The notes under the pieces were generated by a model. It searched no databases and was not told where the DNA came from. It worked only from the letters and a program-made list of their open reading frames with translations. This document shows positions 8,040-15,197 of a DNA stretch of 23,189 nt, piece by piece. A program made the translations under genes and the position numbers. The stretch is from Chitinivibrio sp051745065 (GTDB lineage: Bacteria > Fibrobacterota > Chitinivibrionia > Chitinivibrionales > Chitinivibrionaceae). The DNA lies in the NCBI GenBank assembly GCA_051745065.1, contig JBNJDQ010000021.1:1-23189 (forward strand), read 5' to 3'. Position 1 is the first letter of the stretch, and every line of letters starts with the position of its first letter.

Positions 8040-9201
8040 TGTTTATGATGTGATCGTTGTCGGTGCGGGCCCTGCCGGATCGCGCGCTGCCTGTATTGCC
8101 GCTCAGGCTGGGCGGTCTGTCGCTTTATTTGAGCGGGCAGAATGGCCGTCGCAGCCGGTTCGATGCGGGGAAGGTGTGGGAATTAAAGGTATGGATACCT
8201 CCATCGGCATCGAAAAACACTGGATCCTTTCAAAGATTGAGGGAGTGGACTTTGTTGCACCTGACGGGACGGCAGTTCGTGTGGAAAAGCTCGGTCCGGA
8301 CAGTTATTGCATTGATCGGACTCTCATGGACCGTGAGCTTGTGGAACGGGCTATCGCCGCCGGGGCGGAGTACATCAACACGACCTATATCGATGATGTA
8401 TGCGATGATCCCGCCCGCACAGCGCGCTTTCTCTGCCGTGCCGGGAAGAATAAGTACTTCGGCCGGGTCCTGATTATTGCTGACGGTGTGGAGTCGCGCG
8501 TAAAGCGATTTCTCGGCTGGAAGGATGCTGTGGCCATGGAGGACATGGAAACCTGCGCGTTTGCCCGGGTGCGTCATTCGGCCATTGATGGATCAACCCT
8601 GCGGTTTCATGTGGGCGAAAACATTGCCCCCGGCGGATATCTCTGGGTGTTCCCCCGGGGAGAAGGCTCTGCCAATGTGGGGCTTGGTGTGCTGGGCAGA
8701 ACTTCTGCCGCCGGTAAAGCCCGGACCCTTCTGGATGAGTTTATTGCACGGGAATACCCCGGCGCTGCAGTGAGCCATCGGCATTGCGGCGGAGTTCCCG
8801 TGGCTGCCTGGACCAGGCCTCTTGTCCGCGGCGGTGCTCTGCTGGCGGGAGATGCGGCGGGGCAGGTGAACGCTCTTAACGGCGGCGGAATTGCCTATGC
8901 CCTCTTTGCGGGAGAAGCGGCGGGACGTGCTGCAGTCGGGGCGTTTGGGGCGGATGGTACGGTTACCTACAGAAAGCTGCATGCGTATGAAAGGGAATGG
9001 AAACGGTACTGCGGAAAGAATCAGCAGCGCTCTTATGCCCTTAAAACGGCTCTTCTGAACCGGCGAGACCGTTTTTTTAACGATCTGGCTGCGTCTCTCT
9101 CGAGGGAGGATCCCCGGAAACTGAGTTATCTGCGCGTTTTTGCACGGGTTTTTGCGCGAAATCCGCGTCTGCTTCTGAAGACCTTTTTTCTCTTTTCATA
9201 G
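8032..9201 (+). CDS. Geranylgeranyl reductase family FAD protein
   Basis: The protein has 389 residues. It begins with the FAD Rossmann motif DVIVVGAGPAGSRAA (6-20), followed by PVRCGEGVG (42-50), whose Cys45 is conserved in geranylgeranyl reductases. The family core GGYLWVFPRGEGSANVGLGV and the flavin motif LLAGDAAGQVNALNGGGIAYAL are both present. The family reduces double bonds of prenyl chains in archaeal lipids, chlorophyll, or menaquinone (MenJ). In a bacterium with outer-membrane genes, partial saturation of the menaquinone side chain is the most plausible substrate, but this is inference. The ATG at 8032 overlaps the nfnB stop (ATGAGTAA), so translation is coupled to the electron-bifurcating pair, which could supply its low-potential or NAD(P)H reductant. 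The last residues are basic and hydrophobic and may contact the membrane. Confidence 0.88.
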   Translation: MSNVYDVIVVGAGPAGSRAACIAAQAGRSVALFERAEWPSQPVRCGEGVGIKGMDTSIGIEKHWILSKIEGVDFVAPDGTAVRVEKLGPDSYCIDRTLMDRELVERAIAAGAEYINTTYIDDVCDDPARTARFLCRAGKNKYFGRVLIIADGVESRVKRFLGWKDAVAMEDMETCAFARVRHSAIDGSTLRFHVGENIAPGGYLWVFPRGEGSANVGLGVLGRTSAAGKARTLLDEFIAREYPGAAVSHRHCGGVPVAAWTRPLVRGGALLAGDAAGQVNALNGGGIAYALFAGEAAGRAAVGAFGADGTVTYRKLHAYEREWKRYCGKNQQRSYALKTALLNRRDRFFNDLAASLSREDPRKLSYLRVFARVFARNPRLLLKTFFLFS

Positions 9202-9266
9202 AAATTTACAGAGCGCGAACGTTTCAATATGTGAGTGCAATACCTCTGTTTCAGAAGAGACACGCT

Positions 9267-9470
9267 TTATTTCAAATTGTACCGGTTCTGTGCATGGTCT
9301 CCGGCAGGAGGGTGAGGCTGCCCGATTCGGCAGCGGTATTTGCGGGCAAAGAGCTCAGCAAATCCCTGGCGGACCCAGCGGTCAGCTGCTTCGTCAACGG
9401 TAAGGCCGCGCTTGCGGGCAAAGCGGTGGATGTATTCAATCTGCAGCTGTAGATAGTCCCGAAATGACAT
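9267..9470 (-). CDS. Small protein of unknown function, 67 residues
   Basis: The gene starts at the ATG complementary to 9468-9470. On the minus strand this ATG is preceded by GGAGGAGGGGAGA, one of the strongest ribosome binding sites in the window, and by a TATAGT hexamer (plus-strand 9504-9509) that could be a -10 box. A longer frame to 9608 exists but its extra N-terminus looks like leader sequence. The protein opens with MSFRDYLQLQIEYIHRFARK, then LTVDEAADRWVRQGFAELFA, and ends in a short basic/proline-rich tail; it is charged, helical and soluble with no signal peptide. I do not recognise the family. It stands alone between two plus-strand operons, facing the end of the geranylgeranyl-reductase gene. 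It might be a small regulator or toxin/antitoxin-type protein, but no partner gene is adjacent. Confidence 0.6.
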   Translation of the reverse strand: MSFRDYLQLQIEYIHRFARKRGLTVDEAADRWVRQGFAELFARKYRCRIGQPHPPAGDHAQNRYNLK

Positions 9471-9816
9471 TCTCCCCTCCTCCTGGTTCAGGTCTCCTTC
9501 ACAACTATAAGCACAGGATGTGCCGGTTTTTTTCTCTCCCGGTACCAAATCCTTTTGTCCCGGGCGGATTTCTGTGGTTACGCTTGTTGTTACCGGGTGT
9601 GAATACAAAGGGGTACGGTTTTATTCGGCTGCCTGTAAGGGGTAACAGGTTGATAAAAAGCTTACAAAGATTAATTCGAAAAATACGGAATTGCACCTGG
9701 GAAGTCTGCTGTGTATGCTCTTTTCCTGCGGGGAAAACGGAACAAAAGAAGAGGCTGTACGGAAATGGATTCTTTCTTATGCTGTAAAATACTGTAAACA
9801 GTGGAGTTGTTTCGGT

Positions 9817-9839
9817 GATAAAAAATCTTGCTTTTTATC
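9817..9839. promoter_or_regulatory. Inverted repeat upstream of ATP-grasp promoter
   Basis: GATAAAAA (9817-9824) and TTTTTATC (9832-9839) form a perfect 8-base inverted repeat around a 7-base centre. It lies about 35 bases upstream of the proposed -10 hexamer, the position of an activator or repressor site. The stem is almost all A:T, so an intrinsic terminator is unlikely. Confidence 0.35.
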
Positions 9840-9851
9840 GCTCAAAATTGA

Positions 9852-9880
9852 TACACACCCGGAAAAAAATAACATATACT
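9852..9880 (+). promoter_or_regulatory. Candidate sigma70-type promoter of the ATP-grasp operon
   Basis: TACACA (9852-9857) and TATACT (9875-9880) are separated by 17 bases. The -10 hexamer matches TATAAT at five of six positions, the -35 hexamer matches TTGACA at four of six. The predicted transcript would have a leader of roughly 30 bases before the ATG at 9918. Confidence 0.5.
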
Positions 9881-9917
9881 AAGGTCCACCCGGTACTTCT
9901 TTTCCTGTGAGGCAGAG

Positions 9918-10952
9918 ATGAATATCTGTTTTATTATGTACCCCTGGGAGAATGTGAATCCCAGAAAAGACTCGACCCTGCGCATTATTCACGAAGCATT
10001 GAAACGCGGGCACACAGTCTCCATAACCACCCCGAAGAACCTGACAATTCGGGAGAGCATTACCATGGCGTTCTGCGACAGCTTTAATCCCGATACGGAG
10101 GTTCCCAAAAACTGTCTTTCCCTGTACAAAAGAGCCGCTTTCACCCGGCGCATGCTTCCTCTGGAAGGTTTTGATGTGATCTTTATGCGTGACAATCCTC
10201 CCATGGATCCCTTTGTGTTGAACTTTCTGGACTCCGTGAAGAATAACGTTTTTGTTGTTAACAGCGTGCAGGGACTGCGTGAGGCCAATAACAAGATCTA
10301 CACTGCATCCTATTATGATCCGGAACGTGAATTGATTCCGGCAACCTATGTATCCAAAAACAAGGAATATCTTAAAAATGTTATTGAGGAATATGAGGGC
10401 GAAAAGATGATAATGAAACCCCTGGACGGCTTCGGCGGCAGTGGTGTGATTGTTATTGAAAAGAGTGCCCGCCTCAATATTAACTCACTCCTGGATTTTT
10501 ACATTGGCGGTTTGCGCGGCGGAACTTCCAATTACGTCATCCTGCAGGAGTACGTTGACGGTGCTGAAGAGGGGGATGTACGCGTTCTGATGCTTAACGG
10601 TGAGCCCATCGGAGCAATGCGCCGGATTCCTCCGGAAAATGATCCCCGGTCAAATTTTTCCGTGGGCGGTGCGGTTGCCAAACACACTCTTACCCGCCGT
10701 GAGAAAATCCTCTGCAAAAAGATCGGCAAAAAATTGGTGCAGGACGGACTGTGGTTTGTGGGACTGGATCTGATTGGTGAGAAACTGATTGAGGTAAATG
10801 TCATGAGCCCCGGAGGAATTGTGAACATTAATCATCTTAATAAATGCCGGCTGCAGGAGAAAATTGTCGATTTTATTGAGGATGTAGTCACCGATGCCAC
10901 CCGCCGCAGAGAGCGCAAGGTTGCTCTTAAGGAGCAGGTGAAAAATGCGTGA
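9918..10952 (+). CDS. GshB-like ATP-grasp ligase
   Basis: The protein has 344 residues. It has the glutathione-synthetase (GshB) layout: an N-terminal fold with IFMRDNPPMD (88-97, matching the MRKDPP of GshB), the ATP-grasp lysine and glycine-rich loop MKPLDGFGGSGV (166-177), the segment LQEYVDGAEEGDVRVLMLNG (209-228), Arg236, and the metal-binding end GLDLIGEKLIEVNVMSPGG (282-300) with Glu292 and Asn294. ATP-grasp enzymes join a carboxylate to an amine through an acyl phosphate. No gamma-glutamylcysteine synthetase gene is nearby, so true glutathione synthesis is not supported by context. The protein overlaps the next gene by 8 bases (ATGCGTGA), which joins it to the amidohydrolase/DUF1704 fusion. 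It may instead ligate an amino acid or small peptide to another substrate. The start ATG has GAGG shortly upstream. Confidence 0.88.
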   Translation: MNICFIMYPWENVNPRKDSTLRIIHEALKRGHTVSITTPKNLTIRESITMAFCDSFNPDTEVPKNCLSLYKRAAFTRRMLPLEGFDVIFMRDNPPMDPFVLNFLDSVKNNVFVVNSVQGLREANNKIYTASYYDPERELIPATYVSKNKEYLKNVIEEYEGEKMIMKPLDGFGGSGVIVIEKSARLNINSLLDFYIGGLRGGTSNYVILQEYVDGAEEGDVRVLMLNGEPIGAMRRIPPENDPRSNFSVGGAVAKHTLTRREKILCKKIGKKLVQDGLWFVGLDLIGEKLIEVNVMSPGGIVNINHLNKCRLQEKIVDFIEDVVTDATRRRERKVALKEQVKNA

Positions 10953-12948
10953 GTTCTCCGTGGATGAAATCATTCGCCGTATTCGATTGGGGCAAACCTT
11001 TGAGGGATGTCCCCTTGGAGGGGCCTTTTTTATCCGTGTTCATAAGTATGTGCCCTATCTGGCAACATCTGTACACAGCGGAAACCGTCTGCGCGATTCT
11101 CTTCAGGGAAACTGTCTGCTCAGCGAGTACGAACGGTGGTATGAGGAGGATCCCTGCACGGATGATTTTATTGATGCTCTGCCTTTGGTTATTCAGGGGC
11201 GGGATTCGCGCTTTGCCTATGATCTTAACCGACCTGCCGATACTGCGATATATGAAACGGCATGGGGTAAAACCGTCTGGAAACGTCCCCTCAGCAGTCG
11301 GGAGCGGGAGCGTTCTCTCAAAAATTATCGCGCGTACTATCGAATTCTCGACGCCCTGGTAACCGCTCTTGAAGAACGATTCGGTCGCGCTCTGGTGTTT
11401 GATATTCACTCGTATAACTGGAAACGCTGGGAGCGGGAAACGCCGCTTTATAATATCGGTGTGGAGAATGTTGACATGGGCCGGTTTTCCGATGTCGTCG
11501 AAACCTGGCGCACGGAACTCTCCCGCGGGAAGGGGGATCTTGCGGGGCAGGCCGTATGCAACGATGTCTTTTTCGGCCGGGGATACAACCTTCTCTATCT
11601 GAAAGAACATCATCCGGAAAGCTGTGTGCTGGCAACGGAGATAAAGAAAATTTACTGTGATGAGAGTAACGGCGAAACGTATCCGCAGATTATCCGAGAT
11701 TTGCGCATGCATCTGAAGCGGGCTGTTCTGAATACGGCCTACAGTTTTGCCGATACTATGACCGCATGGGGAGGGCCGCACAGGGAACGCCTTCTTCACG
11801 ATCGTCCGGAGAAGACCCTTCTGGATATTGACCGGCGTCTGTACCGCCTGATGAAACCCTTTGAACTCCTTCCTCTGCTGAATCCCCTTAATATGAACAG
11901 GGAGAAACGCCTCTTCTTTAAGAGTCGTTTTCGCAGTACTCCATCCTTTGCATACCGGGCGGTAAAGCTGGATCCTTTTCTTATGAAGCGTGAATTGCTG
12001 AATCTCCCTGTGGAGAAGATTCGGGATATTTCCCTTCAGAAACTCTACACCGATGCTGTTCACGGTTTTGTTGATCAGATAGATCTTATTTCCTCACGGG
12101 ATACGGAGAGGTTTCTCTATAATTCCCTGCGGTATTTCGGTGAGCCTTCGCAGGAGGATATTGATGCAGCTCAGTACCTGCTTCGCCTGCCCGCTGTTCC
12201 CGATGAAGGAGAGGGGGAGCCCGGTTTCAGCAGCAGGGAAGCGCAGGCCTTTTTCGAGAATGCTCTGCGGGAGTACGGCTTCAGTGCGCGCTGCGAAGTG
12301 CGGCGCAATGTCGTGGCCGATGTCATGGTGAACAACCGTCGGCGGGCGGTGATCATCAAGAAAGATGCCCGGTTTACACGCCGTGACCTGAGAAATCTGG
12401 TGCATCATGAGATCGGTGTCCACATGCTGACCACCATGAATGCCCTGAAGCAGCCTCTGCATCTTCTGCGCCTGGGGCTTCCCGTGAATACCTCCACGCA
12501 GGAGGGGCTGGCAGTCCTTGCTGAATATCTGGCCGGTACCATCACTCTTGGGCGTCTCAAGAGGATTGCCCTGCGGGTGATAGCCGTGGCCCGCATGAGT
12601 CGGGGAAGCTCCTTCAGCCGGGTGTTTCAGGAACTTGTCGAAACCTGGAATATACCCATTGAAACGGCCTTCACCGTTACCACCCGTGTGTTTCGCGGGG
12701 GCGGCCTGACCAAGGATTATCTCTATCTTGCGGGGTTTGCACGGCTGTTCCGCCGGTGGATGGATGATGATGATTTGACACCGCTTCTTTTGGGAAAGGT
12801 TTCCGATACGTATTATACCTGTCTTTCTGAGATGATTGACCGGGGGCTGTTGAATAAACCGGACTATTTTCCGGAGGTTTTTACCAAAGAGCCGGCGGAG
12901 CTTTCCCGGGGGGATATCTATGGATATATCCTGCAGGGGCTTCTCTGA
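10945..12948 (+). CDS. Fusion: N-formylglutamate amidohydrolase domain + DUF1704 (QEGLA) metallopeptidase domain
   Basis: The protein has 667 residues in two parts. Residues about 30-270 match the N-formylglutamate amidohydrolase family: SVHSGN with His44, RDSRFAYDLNRP (86-97), VFDIHSYN (151-158) with Asp153 and His155, NDVFFGRGYN (206-215) and ATEIKKIYCDE with Glu232. Residues about 295-667 match DUF1704: MKPFELLPLLNPLN and FFKSRFRSTPSFAY at its start, the zinc motif HHEIGVH with H488-E489-x3-H493 (HExxxH), and TQEGLAVLAEYL with the QEGLA signature at 519-523. Eukaryotic DUF1704 proteins include the tubulin tyrosine carboxypeptidase MATCAP. Both halves therefore look like zinc hydrolases acting on amide bonds next to carboxylates. 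No signal peptide is present, so the protein is cytoplasmic. Translation is coupled to the ATP-grasp gene. Substrate is unknown; older annotation of this family as flavohemoglobin-modulating is not informative here. Confidence 0.88.
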   Translation: MREFSVDEIIRRIRLGQTFEGCPLGGAFFIRVHKYVPYLATSVHSGNRLRDSLQGNCLLSEYERWYEEDPCTDDFIDALPLVIQGRDSRFAYDLNRPADTAIYETAWGKTVWKRPLSSRERERSLKNYRAYYRILDALVTALEERFGRALVFDIHSYNWKRWERETPLYNIGVENVDMGRFSDVVETWRTELSRGKGDLAGQAVCNDVFFGRGYNLLYLKEHHPESCVLATEIKKIYCDESNGETYPQIIRDLRMHLKRAVLNTAYSFADTMTAWGGPHRERLLHDRPEKTLLDIDRRLYRLMKPFELLPLLNPLNMNREKRLFFKSRFRSTPSFAYRAVKLDPFLMKRELLNLPVEKIRDISLQKLYTDAVHGFVDQIDLISSRDTERFLYNSLRYFGEPSQEDIDAAQYLLRLPAVPDEGEGEPGFSSREAQAFFENALREYGFSARCEVRRNVVADVMVNNRRRAVIIKKDARFTRRDLRNLVHHEIGVHMLTTMNALKQPLHLLRLGLPVNTSTQEGLAVLAEYLAGTITLGRLKRIALRVIAVARMSRGSSFSRVFQELVETWNIPIETAFTVTTRVFRGGGLTKDYLYLAGFARLFRRWMDDDDLTPLLLGKVSDTYYTCLSEMIDRGLLNKPDYFPEVFTKEPAELSRGDIYGYILQGLL

Positions 12949-13086
12949 GCTTGCGTACACGCAGTAATTATGATACCGTTTATGTGCGCCTTGTGTAATC
13001 AATGCCGCCGGAGCCCCTGTCCGTGAACGATCCCGATGCAGCAGGGGAAATAACTGTTTCACTTCCATAACGTTCGTGAGGTCAAT

Positions 13087-15180
13087 ATGAAAACAACAAA
13101 ACTATTCACCGGGGTTATTGCTGCAGCGCTGATTCTGACAGGATGCGCCGATAAGAATTCATCGAAGAATACAGAAAACCGGAAAAAGGAGAATGCCCCC
13201 GTGGTGCTTCGCCGAAACTGGGAACAGATCAAAGAGAGCGGGCGTTTGCGTATTCTGACACCGCCGGGGCATGCGGGGTTTCTCTCCCGTGACGCTGTTC
13301 CCCGCGGATTTGAACAGGATATGGCTGCAGAATGTGCCCGGCAGAATGATCTGGAGCCGATCTTTGTGGAGGTGCCTGCCTATGACAGTATTCTTCCCTG
13401 GCTTGCTGCAGGTCGTGGTGATGTGGCAGCAGCGTCCTTAACGCGAACTGCACAACGGGAGGAGGACTTTCTGCCGACCCGGCCCCTGCGGACGGTGCGG
13501 GAATATCTCGTCGGCCGGGCGGGGGATTCTCTGCAAACGCTTGCGGATCTTTCTGATTTTACCGTACATATCCGCCCGGGCTCATCCTATGAATCCACCC
13601 TGGACAGTCTTGCGGATTCCGCGGGGATTACCCCCGAAATAAAATACGTGGACACAGAGCTTCATACCGAGGAGATCCTCAACGGTATTGCGGAAAAGAA
13701 ATACACCTACACTCTGTGCGATCTTGATATCGCCCGTGCAGTTATGGCCTATCTGCCGGGGATCGATACACTTATGCCGGTGTCGGATTACCGCGATGTA
13801 TGCTGGTATGTCCGCCCAGACGGTGAGGGCCTGAAAAAAATACTTGATACATATCTCAAAGAACATGCCGTAACGGGAGAAGTAAACCGCCTTTCCCGCG
13901 GGGATATGGACTCCATTCAGAGCCGCGGGGTGATACGTTTCGTAACGCGCAATAATGCTGCGTCCTACTGGATATACCGCGGAGAAGAAGTGGGGTTCGA
14001 CTTTGAGTTAATGAAGGCTTTTGCCCGGAAGCATAATCTTACTCTTCGACTGCTTGTGGCTGATGATCGGCGTGAACTGCTTTCCTGGATTGCAGAAGGC
14101 CGGGCTGATATTGCTGCTGCAACGATCACGGCAACGGATGCGCGCCGTGAGGATTTTGCCTTCAGCGCCCCATACATGAAGACCCGCGAGGTTCCTGTAT
14201 GGAAAGAAGGTACACCGCCGGTTGCATCAGTAGCGGATTTTGCCGGCAGAACGGTCGCCGTGCGGCGGGGCAGCGCCTATGAGAAAACTCTGGATTCACT
14301 TCTTGAGGTGACGGATTCTTCGTTCAAAATTCAGGGGCTTGCTGTGGATACGGAGACGGAAGAGATACTCTGGGATCTTGCCGAAGGGCATCATGATCTG
14401 ACAATCTGTGACAGATATCTGGCCGGCATAGAGCAGAATCACGGTCGCCCCCTGAAGGTCGGTCCTCCCGTGTCCGGAACGCGGGAGATTGCCTGGGCTC
14501 TTCGCCGGGATAATCCCCGCCTGCAGGCCGCTGTTGACAGCTTCTTTACGACCGGAAAATATCGCCCGCGAAGTTTGCATTACAATATGCTGTATAATAA
14601 ATATTTTGCCCGGAAAAACCGGGCTCAGGCCTATGAGATGCGTGCGGATATTCATAATCGTCTTTCTGTGTACGATACGCTCATTCGCGATGAAGCACAG
14701 CCGCATACATTTGACTGGCGTCTTGTGGCGGCCCAGATCTTTCAGGAATCACGCTTTGATCCCAATGCCCAAAGCTGGGTGGGGGCAACGGGACTGATGC
14801 AGCTGATGCCCGCCACGGCCCGGCAGTATATCAGCGGTGATATACGGGATCCTGAAAAAAATATTTACGCGGGCGTATCCTACTTGAATTACCTCATGAA
14901 TCGGTTTTCCCGGGATATTCCCCGGTCCGAACGTTTCAGCTTTGCCCTGGCTTCGTACAATGCCGGGTACGGGCATGTTCTGGATGCGCGCCGTCTTGCG
15001 CGCCGTCTCGGATACGATCCCGACAGGTGGCCGGAGAATGTGGAGCGTACCATAGCCCTGCTTGCAAAACCGGAATATTACCGAACTGTACGCTACGGGT
15101 ACTGCCGCGGTTCGGAACCGGTTGTCTATGTGCGAAATATAAAAAAGCTGTATGAAAATTATCGTCAAATTGTTGAATAA
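13087..15180 (+). CDS. MltF-like lytic transglycosylase lipoprotein with two solute-binding domains
   Basis: The protein has 697 residues, against about 500 for ordinary MltF. It has a lipobox LTGC with Cys20 and a Ser/Asn/Lys-rich linker. Two family-3 solute-binding domains follow, at about 45-265 and 275-505. The repeats are visibly related: IRPGSSYESTLDSLAD with TEEILNGIAEKKYTYTLCD in the first, and VRRGSAYEKTLDSLLE with TEEILWDLAEGHHDLTICD in the second. The C-terminal SLT domain (about 530-690) has the catalytic glutamate E554 in AQIFQESRFDPNAQ, then GATGLMQLMPATA and ALASYNAGYG. It would cleave glycan strands at the outer membrane, producing anhydro-muropeptides. In MltF the solute-binding domain is a muropeptide-sensing regulator; two such domains suggest dual or cooperative control, which is inference. 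ATG 13087 has GAGG five bases upstream. Confidence 0.92.
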   Translation: MKTTKLFTGVIAAALILTGCADKNSSKNTENRKKENAPVVLRRNWEQIKESGRLRILTPPGHAGFLSRDAVPRGFEQDMAAECARQNDLEPIFVEVPAYDSILPWLAAGRGDVAAASLTRTAQREEDFLPTRPLRTVREYLVGRAGDSLQTLADLSDFTVHIRPGSSYESTLDSLADSAGITPEIKYVDTELHTEEILNGIAEKKYTYTLCDLDIARAVMAYLPGIDTLMPVSDYRDVCWYVRPDGEGLKKILDTYLKEHAVTGEVNRLSRGDMDSIQSRGVIRFVTRNNAASYWIYRGEEVGFDFELMKAFARKHNLTLRLLVADDRRELLSWIAEGRADIAAATITATDARREDFAFSAPYMKTREVPVWKEGTPPVASVADFAGRTVAVRRGSAYEKTLDSLLEVTDSSFKIQGLAVDTETEEILWDLAEGHHDLTICDRYLAGIEQNHGRPLKVGPPVSGTREIAWALRRDNPRLQAAVDSFFTTGKYRPRSLHYNMLYNKYFARKNRAQAYEMRADIHNRLSVYDTLIRDEAQPHTFDWRLVAAQIFQESRFDPNAQSWVGATGLMQLMPATARQYISGDIRDPEKNIYAGVSYLNYLMNRFSRDIPRSERFSFALASYNAGYGHVLDARRLARRLGYDPDRWPENVERTIALLAKPEYYRTVRYGYCRGSEPVVYVRNIKKLYENYRQIVE

Positions 15181-15186
15181 TTTACC

Positions 15187-15193
15187 AAGGAGG
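15187..15193 (+). promoter_or_regulatory. Perfect ribosome binding site of the MscS gene
   Basis: AAGGAGG lies four bases before GTG 15198. It rules out the nearby ATG at 15194, which is in another frame, and supports a GTG start. The gap from the transglycosylase stop is only 17 bases, so the two genes are probably co-transcribed. Confidence 0.75.
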
Positions 15194-15197
15194 ATGT

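Larger units (their letters stand above)
9471..9917. other. Intergenic region between divergent small gene and ATP-grasp operon
   Basis: This 447-base stretch has no convincing gene; short frames on the plus strand (for example 9691-9882) lack ribosome binding sites. It holds the leader of the small minus-strand gene at its left end and the promoter of the ATP-grasp operon at its right end. Between them are a 7-base inverted repeat TGTTACC/GGTAACA (9588-9594 and 9641-9647), a GATAAAAAGCTTAC at 9652-9665, and a related sequence within the inverted repeat at 9817-9839. The right part is clearly more AT-rich than the neighbouring genes. Confidence 0.6.

Noticed and set aside
9691..9882. Possible small lipoprotein (CMLFSCGENG start)
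   Set aside because: There is no ribosome binding site, it runs through the candidate promoter of the next operon, and its lipobox-like segment is preceded by too short a hydrophobic stretch.
9918..10952. Dedicated glutathione synthetase
   Set aside because: The GshB motifs are real, but there is no gshA neighbour and the coupled gene is an amidohydrolase/metallopeptidase, so a specific gshB name was not given.
10927..12063. Long minus-strand open frame opposite the amidohydrolase domain
   Set aside because: The plus strand carries the recognised family motifs; the minus-strand frame is rich in unusual composition and is a shadow.
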